Part shown: in pieces, positions 4,895 through 5,842 of the stretch
How the letters are laid out: each line of letters opens with the position of its first letter
How positions within the stretch are numbered: position 1 is the first letter of the stretch
NCBI GenBank assembly: GCA_022511485.1
Contig: JAFLUJ010000041.1
Coordinates: forward strand, 1 to 5,842
DNA: 5,842 nt
Direction: 5' to 3'
Source: Oscillospiraceae bacterium
GTDB taxonomy: Bacteria > Bacillota > Clostridia > Oscillospirales > Ruminococcaceae
Notes under the pieces: model-generated
Databases searched by the model: none
What the model saw: only the letters and a program-made list of their open reading frames with translations
What the model was told of the DNA's origin: nothing
Program-made: the position numbers and the translations under genes

Positions 4895-5431
4895 ATGGAC
4901 GATTTGATCTTGACAATTCCTGCAAAAGAACACGAGAAACAAGTAATGTCGTTTCGTAAGGAAATGCAGAGAAACGAAGAGGGCTTTTATGGGTGCTCCG
5001 GATTGGATAAAACATCTGACTATGATGATTGGCTTGACTTTGAAGGACGCTTTTTGCGTTTAGGGTGGACACCATCAACAACATATCTCGGAATTCGTGC
5101 CTCTGACAATCTGCTTGTAGGAATGATTGATCTCCGCCATGAGCTTTCTGGTTTTTTGCTGAAATATAACGGTCAAATCGGTTACAGTATTCGACCCTCG
5201 GAACGTGGAAAGGGTTATGCCACTCAGATGTTGTCGCTCCTACTCAAAGAAGCAGAACGTTTCGGATATGAAAAGGTTCTTGTGTGCTGTAACAAAACAA
5301 ATGTCCAATCCGCCAAAGTGATACAAAAGTGCGGTGGTGTACTTGAAAATGAAGTAATTCACGAGTACAGTTCTGCTGATAGACCAGATATTATCCAAAG
5401 ATACTGGATTAAAATAGATAATAAGATGTGA
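4895..5431 (+). CDS. GNAT family N-acetyltransferase
   Basis: The protein is expected to transfer an acetyl group from acetyl-CoA to an amine on a small molecule or protein N-terminus in the cytoplasm. The 178 residues carry the GNAT fold. The strand TTYLGIRASDNLLVGMIDLRH (62-82) is followed by IGYSIRPSERGKGYAT (95-110), the acetyl-CoA pyrophosphate loop with R104-x-x-G107-x-A109 fitting the (Q/R)xxGx(G/A) motif. The helix QMLSLLLKEAERFG (111-124) comes next, and VLVCCNKTNVQSAKVIQKCGG (128-148) is the motif B region with the typical Asn and Ser-Ala before the last helix. The family resembles RimJ/RimL-like enzymes of small size, but the substrate cannot be assigned. The start is ATG 4895 with only a weak GGTGA site (4886-4890). 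A 46-base gap separates it from the TraX-like gene. Confidence 0.93.
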   Translation: MDDLILTIPAKEHEKQVMSFRKEMQRNEEGFYGCSGLDKTSDYDDWLDFEGRFLRLGWTPSTTYLGIRASDNLLVGMIDLRHELSGFLLKYNGQIGYSIRPSERGKGYATQMLSLLLKEAERFGYEKVLVCCNKTNVQSAKVIQKCGGVLENEVIHEYSSADRPDIIQRYWIKIDNKM

Positions 5432-5460
5432 TTGGGTATCTGCCAGACAAATCATAATTT

Positions 5461-5465
5461 GGAGG
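5461..5465 (+). promoter_or_regulatory. Ribosome binding site of the TraX-like gene
   Basis: GGAGG lies 12 bases before ATG 5478 and 6 bases before an in-frame TTG at 5472. Spacing favours the TTG, codon preference favours the ATG; the difference is two residues. Confidence 0.6.
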
Positions 5466-5477
5466 GATGTTTTGCAA

Positions 5478-5842
5478 ATGCAGGATAGTAATAATAAGTA
5501 CAAAATATTCAATCGTGATATGATGAAATATCTCGCTTTAATCCCAATGTTTATCGGGCATATGATCGCATGGATAAACCTAATGAATGATCCTGGTAAC
5601 GATTACGCATTATATGAAATGCCAACGGTTTTGATGATAATAAGTGGGTTATCGTTGTTCTGTCCGCCTGTTATGTTTTTCTTTGTTGCCGATGGCTACA
5701 AGTATACGAGGGACAGAAAAAAATATGCACAGCGTTTACTGCTATTTGCAATTATCACACAGCCCTTTGACTGGCTGATATTTCAGCCGATACATGGCTG
5801 GTGGACAAGCAATGTGATCTTTACGCTGTTCTTCGGATTGCT
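5478..5842 (+). CDS. TraX family membrane protein, N-terminal part (runs off right edge)
   Basis: The 121 visible residues form a multi-pass membrane protein. TraX is named for the F-plasmid protein that acetylates pilin, and the family is related to membrane acyltransferases. Chromosomal members in Clostridia are common and mostly uncharacterised. Family marks are RDMMKYLALIPMFIGHMIAW (13-32) with the conserved region around His28, then MFFFVADGYKYTRDRKKYAQRL (66-87), and finally ITQPFDWLIF (93-102) and WTSNVIFTLFFGL (109-121). Hydrophobic segments lie at about 17-35, 50-71, 87-103 and from 112 on. Residue 72 is Asp in ADGY, where I would expect Glu in many relatives. The frame is open to the end of the window. 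It follows the GNAT gene on the same strand, so the two might act on related substrates, but that is only positional. Confidence 0.83.
   Translation, partial: MQDSNNKYKIFNRDMMKYLALIPMFIGHMIAWINLMNDPGNDYALYEMPTVLMIISGLSLFCPPVMFFFVADGYKYTRDRKKYAQRLLLFAIITQPFDWLIFQPIHGWWTSNVIFTLFFGL

Overview
The window looks like a piece of a low- to moderate-GC Firmicutes (class Clostridia) chromosome, most likely from a gut or rumen Oscillospiraceae/Ruminococcus-type bacterium. The basis is the strong AGGAGG-like ribosome sites, TTG starts, a LytTR/DUF3021/ABC operon, a clostridial-type large serine recombinase and a TraX-family protein. This placement is inferred from gene style and recalled family resemblance; no search was run.

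Left part (1-766, minus strand): the N-terminal two thirds or so of what is visible of a large serine recombinase, cut by the left edge, preceded by a 51-codon gene of unknown function in the same apparent operon. This is probably one end of an integrated mobile element. Positions 767-1022 (256 bases) hold no convincing gene. They form a divergent control region with three inverted repeats (791-816, 822-834, 843-867), a short direct repeat (AATCCGG twice) and a good extended -10 promoter firing rightward.

Centre (1023-3519, plus strand): a compact four-gene operon of a LytTR DNA-binding regulator, a four-helix DUF3021 membrane protein, an ABC ATPase and an ABC-2 permease. The genes touch or overlap, and the operon ends in a strong intrinsic terminator. 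The expected logic is a small-molecule or peptide exporter whose expression is controlled by the LytTR protein, with the DUF3021 protein as its probable membrane-bound partner. The substrate cannot be read from the sequence.

Right part (3520-5842, plus strand): directly behind the terminator is a fresh promoter with a palindrome over its start point. It drives a CPBP (Abi/CAAX-like) membrane protease gene that has lost its catalytic core by an internal deletion plus frameshift, so it is a pseudogene. After it come a 178-residue conserved-type protein of unknown function, a GNAT acetyltransferase, and the start of a TraX-family membrane acyltransferase-like protein cut by the right edge. The spacing permits cotranscription of the CPBP remnant, the unknown gene and the GNAT gene.

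I see no rRNA, tRNA, CRISPR array or complete insertion sequence. Nothing here proves a new system. The best leads are the decayed CPBP gene, the dyads between the recombinase and the LytTR operon (possible att site or operator), and the unassigned small and 178-residue proteins.
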